DNA of 64,000 bases from Candidatus Bandiella numerosa (lineage in GTDB: Bacteria > Pseudomonadota > Alphaproteobacteria > Rickettsiales > Midichloriaceae). Positions 63,757-64,000 of the stretch are shown one piece after another. Position 1 is the first letter of the stretch. Every line of letters starts with the position of its first letter. Under the pieces are notes generated by a model, which saw only the letters and a list, made by a program, of their open reading frames with translations, ran no database searches and was not told the origin of the DNA. The stretch is taken from positions 62,001-126,000 of the forward strand of contig NZ_CP104165.1 in the NCBI RefSeq assembly GCF_029981845.1. The letters run 5' to 3'. A program made the position numbers and the translations under genes.

Positions 63757-64000
63757 ATGATGGATTATAATATATATCGCAGTAGCAAACGTTATAAATC
63801 GCATATTTTCCTTTTTATACTCATTTTTTTGTTTGTAACAAGATATATGTTATGCAATGCAGAAGTGGGGTTTTTAGAGAAATATAAAAAACATACTTTT
63901 ATAAAAAAAAGGGAGCACTACAATTGGCTGTTATACAATAATACCCTAAAAAAGGATCTTACATTGAATGATACAGGAGCAACATCCAAAGAGGATCCAA
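63757..64000 (+). CDS. N-terminal part of an exported protein (cut by window edge)
   Basis: An open frame from ATG 63757 (or ATG 63760) runs off the window after 81 codons. The N-terminal half has a hydrophobic segment (I-F-L-F-I-L-I-F-L-F-V-T) typical of a signal peptide or anchor, followed by charged residues. It is in the same direction as traD and may belong to the RAGE set; the family is not recognised. Confidence 0.5.
   Translation, partial: MMDYNIYRSSKRYKSHIFLFILIFLFVTRYMLCNAEVGFLEKYKKHTFIKKREHYNWLLYNNTLKKDLTLNDTGATSKEDP

Larger units (their letters stand above)
25510..64000. mobile_element. RAGE-like integrative conjugative element (extends beyond window)
   Basis: Partition genes, a replication-like gene, a symporter/sensor fusion, an XRE regulator and an F-type secretion cluster in order traALEKBVCWU-trbC-traN-FHG-traD form the pattern of the Rickettsiales amplified genetic element known from Orientia and some Rickettsia. 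The relaxase and Ti-type coupling genes expected after traD are not reached. The left limit is set at parB; no integrase or attachment repeat is seen at this end, so the true border may differ. A frameshifted traD and a broken M32 gene show decay. Confidence 0.75.

Noticed and set aside
1..64000. CRISPR array, rRNA or tRNA genes
   Set aside because: No regularly spaced repeats, no rRNA sequence and no convincing tRNA cloverleaf were seen by eye; a tRNA scan would be needed to exclude a tRNA fully.

Overview
The window is strongly A+T-rich and packed with toxin-antitoxin pairs, insertion-sequence debris, broken genes and a Rickettsiales-type conjugative element. The housekeeping genes (htpG, a YhhQ queuosine-precursor transporter, a pterin dehydratase, xthA, an M32 carboxypeptidase remnant) and the F-type tra cluster next to parA/parB, a replication-like gene and a symporter/sensor fusion point to an intracellular alphaproteobacterium of the Rickettsiales, probably Rickettsiaceae (Rickettsia, Orientia or Megaira-like). 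This is inference from gene content; no rRNA or other phylogenetic marker is present.

Layout. 1-3113: tail of an unknown protein, a DNA-repair methyltransferase, an Sfp-type phosphopantetheinyl transferase and a DUF6398 protein. 3106-5619: an IS3-family element, flanked by a 3-bp target duplication, that cut the last codons off the DUF6398 gene and was itself invaded by an IS110-group element. The IS110 left end carries a convincing candidate bridge RNA whose guides match the real donor and target. 5748-9675: htpG, yhhQ, pterin dehydratase and an AbrB/PIN pair. 9676-17007: AAA ATPase (AAA_14/DUF4143) genes, one of them broken, alternating with TA pairs, a tyrosine recombinase, HU, a small metalloprotease-like ORF and xthA. 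17015-17908: helicase fragment, a 405-bp inverted-repeat element and an IS110 remnant. 17981-21395: a patatin phospholipase, a small helical protein and a large HExxH protein, apparently one operon. 21467-25441: two degenerate IS3-type copies in the same orientation bracketing a Phd/RelE pair and a recQ gene with one internal stop.

25510-64000: a RAGE-like integrative conjugative element. It begins with parA-parB, diverging from a replication-like gene, then a broken M32 peptidase, a sodium/solute symporter fused to a degenerate sensor module, an XRE regulator, an OB-like small protein and a long helical-repeat pair. The F-type secretion operon follows on the + strand in near-canonical order: traA, L, E, K, B, V, C, W, U, trbC, N (in two pieces), F, H, G and D. 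Neighbouring tra genes mostly overlap by a few bases, so they are probably translated as one coupled operon. Cargo sits inside it: two membrane proteins, an unknown 364-aa protein and a VapBC pair between traN and traF, and a PDDEXK (DUF1016/YhcG-like) nuclease between two unknown membrane proteins after traG. traD, the coupling protein, is frameshifted in a run of seven A, so this copy may be unable to transfer DNA unless slippage restores the frame.

The strongest new observations are the bridge-RNA/target match in the nested IS110 element, the patatin/HExxH operon, the nuclease gene inserted cleanly at a repeated stop/start overlap, and a 30-bp sequence shared by the 3' ends of two unrelated toxin genes.
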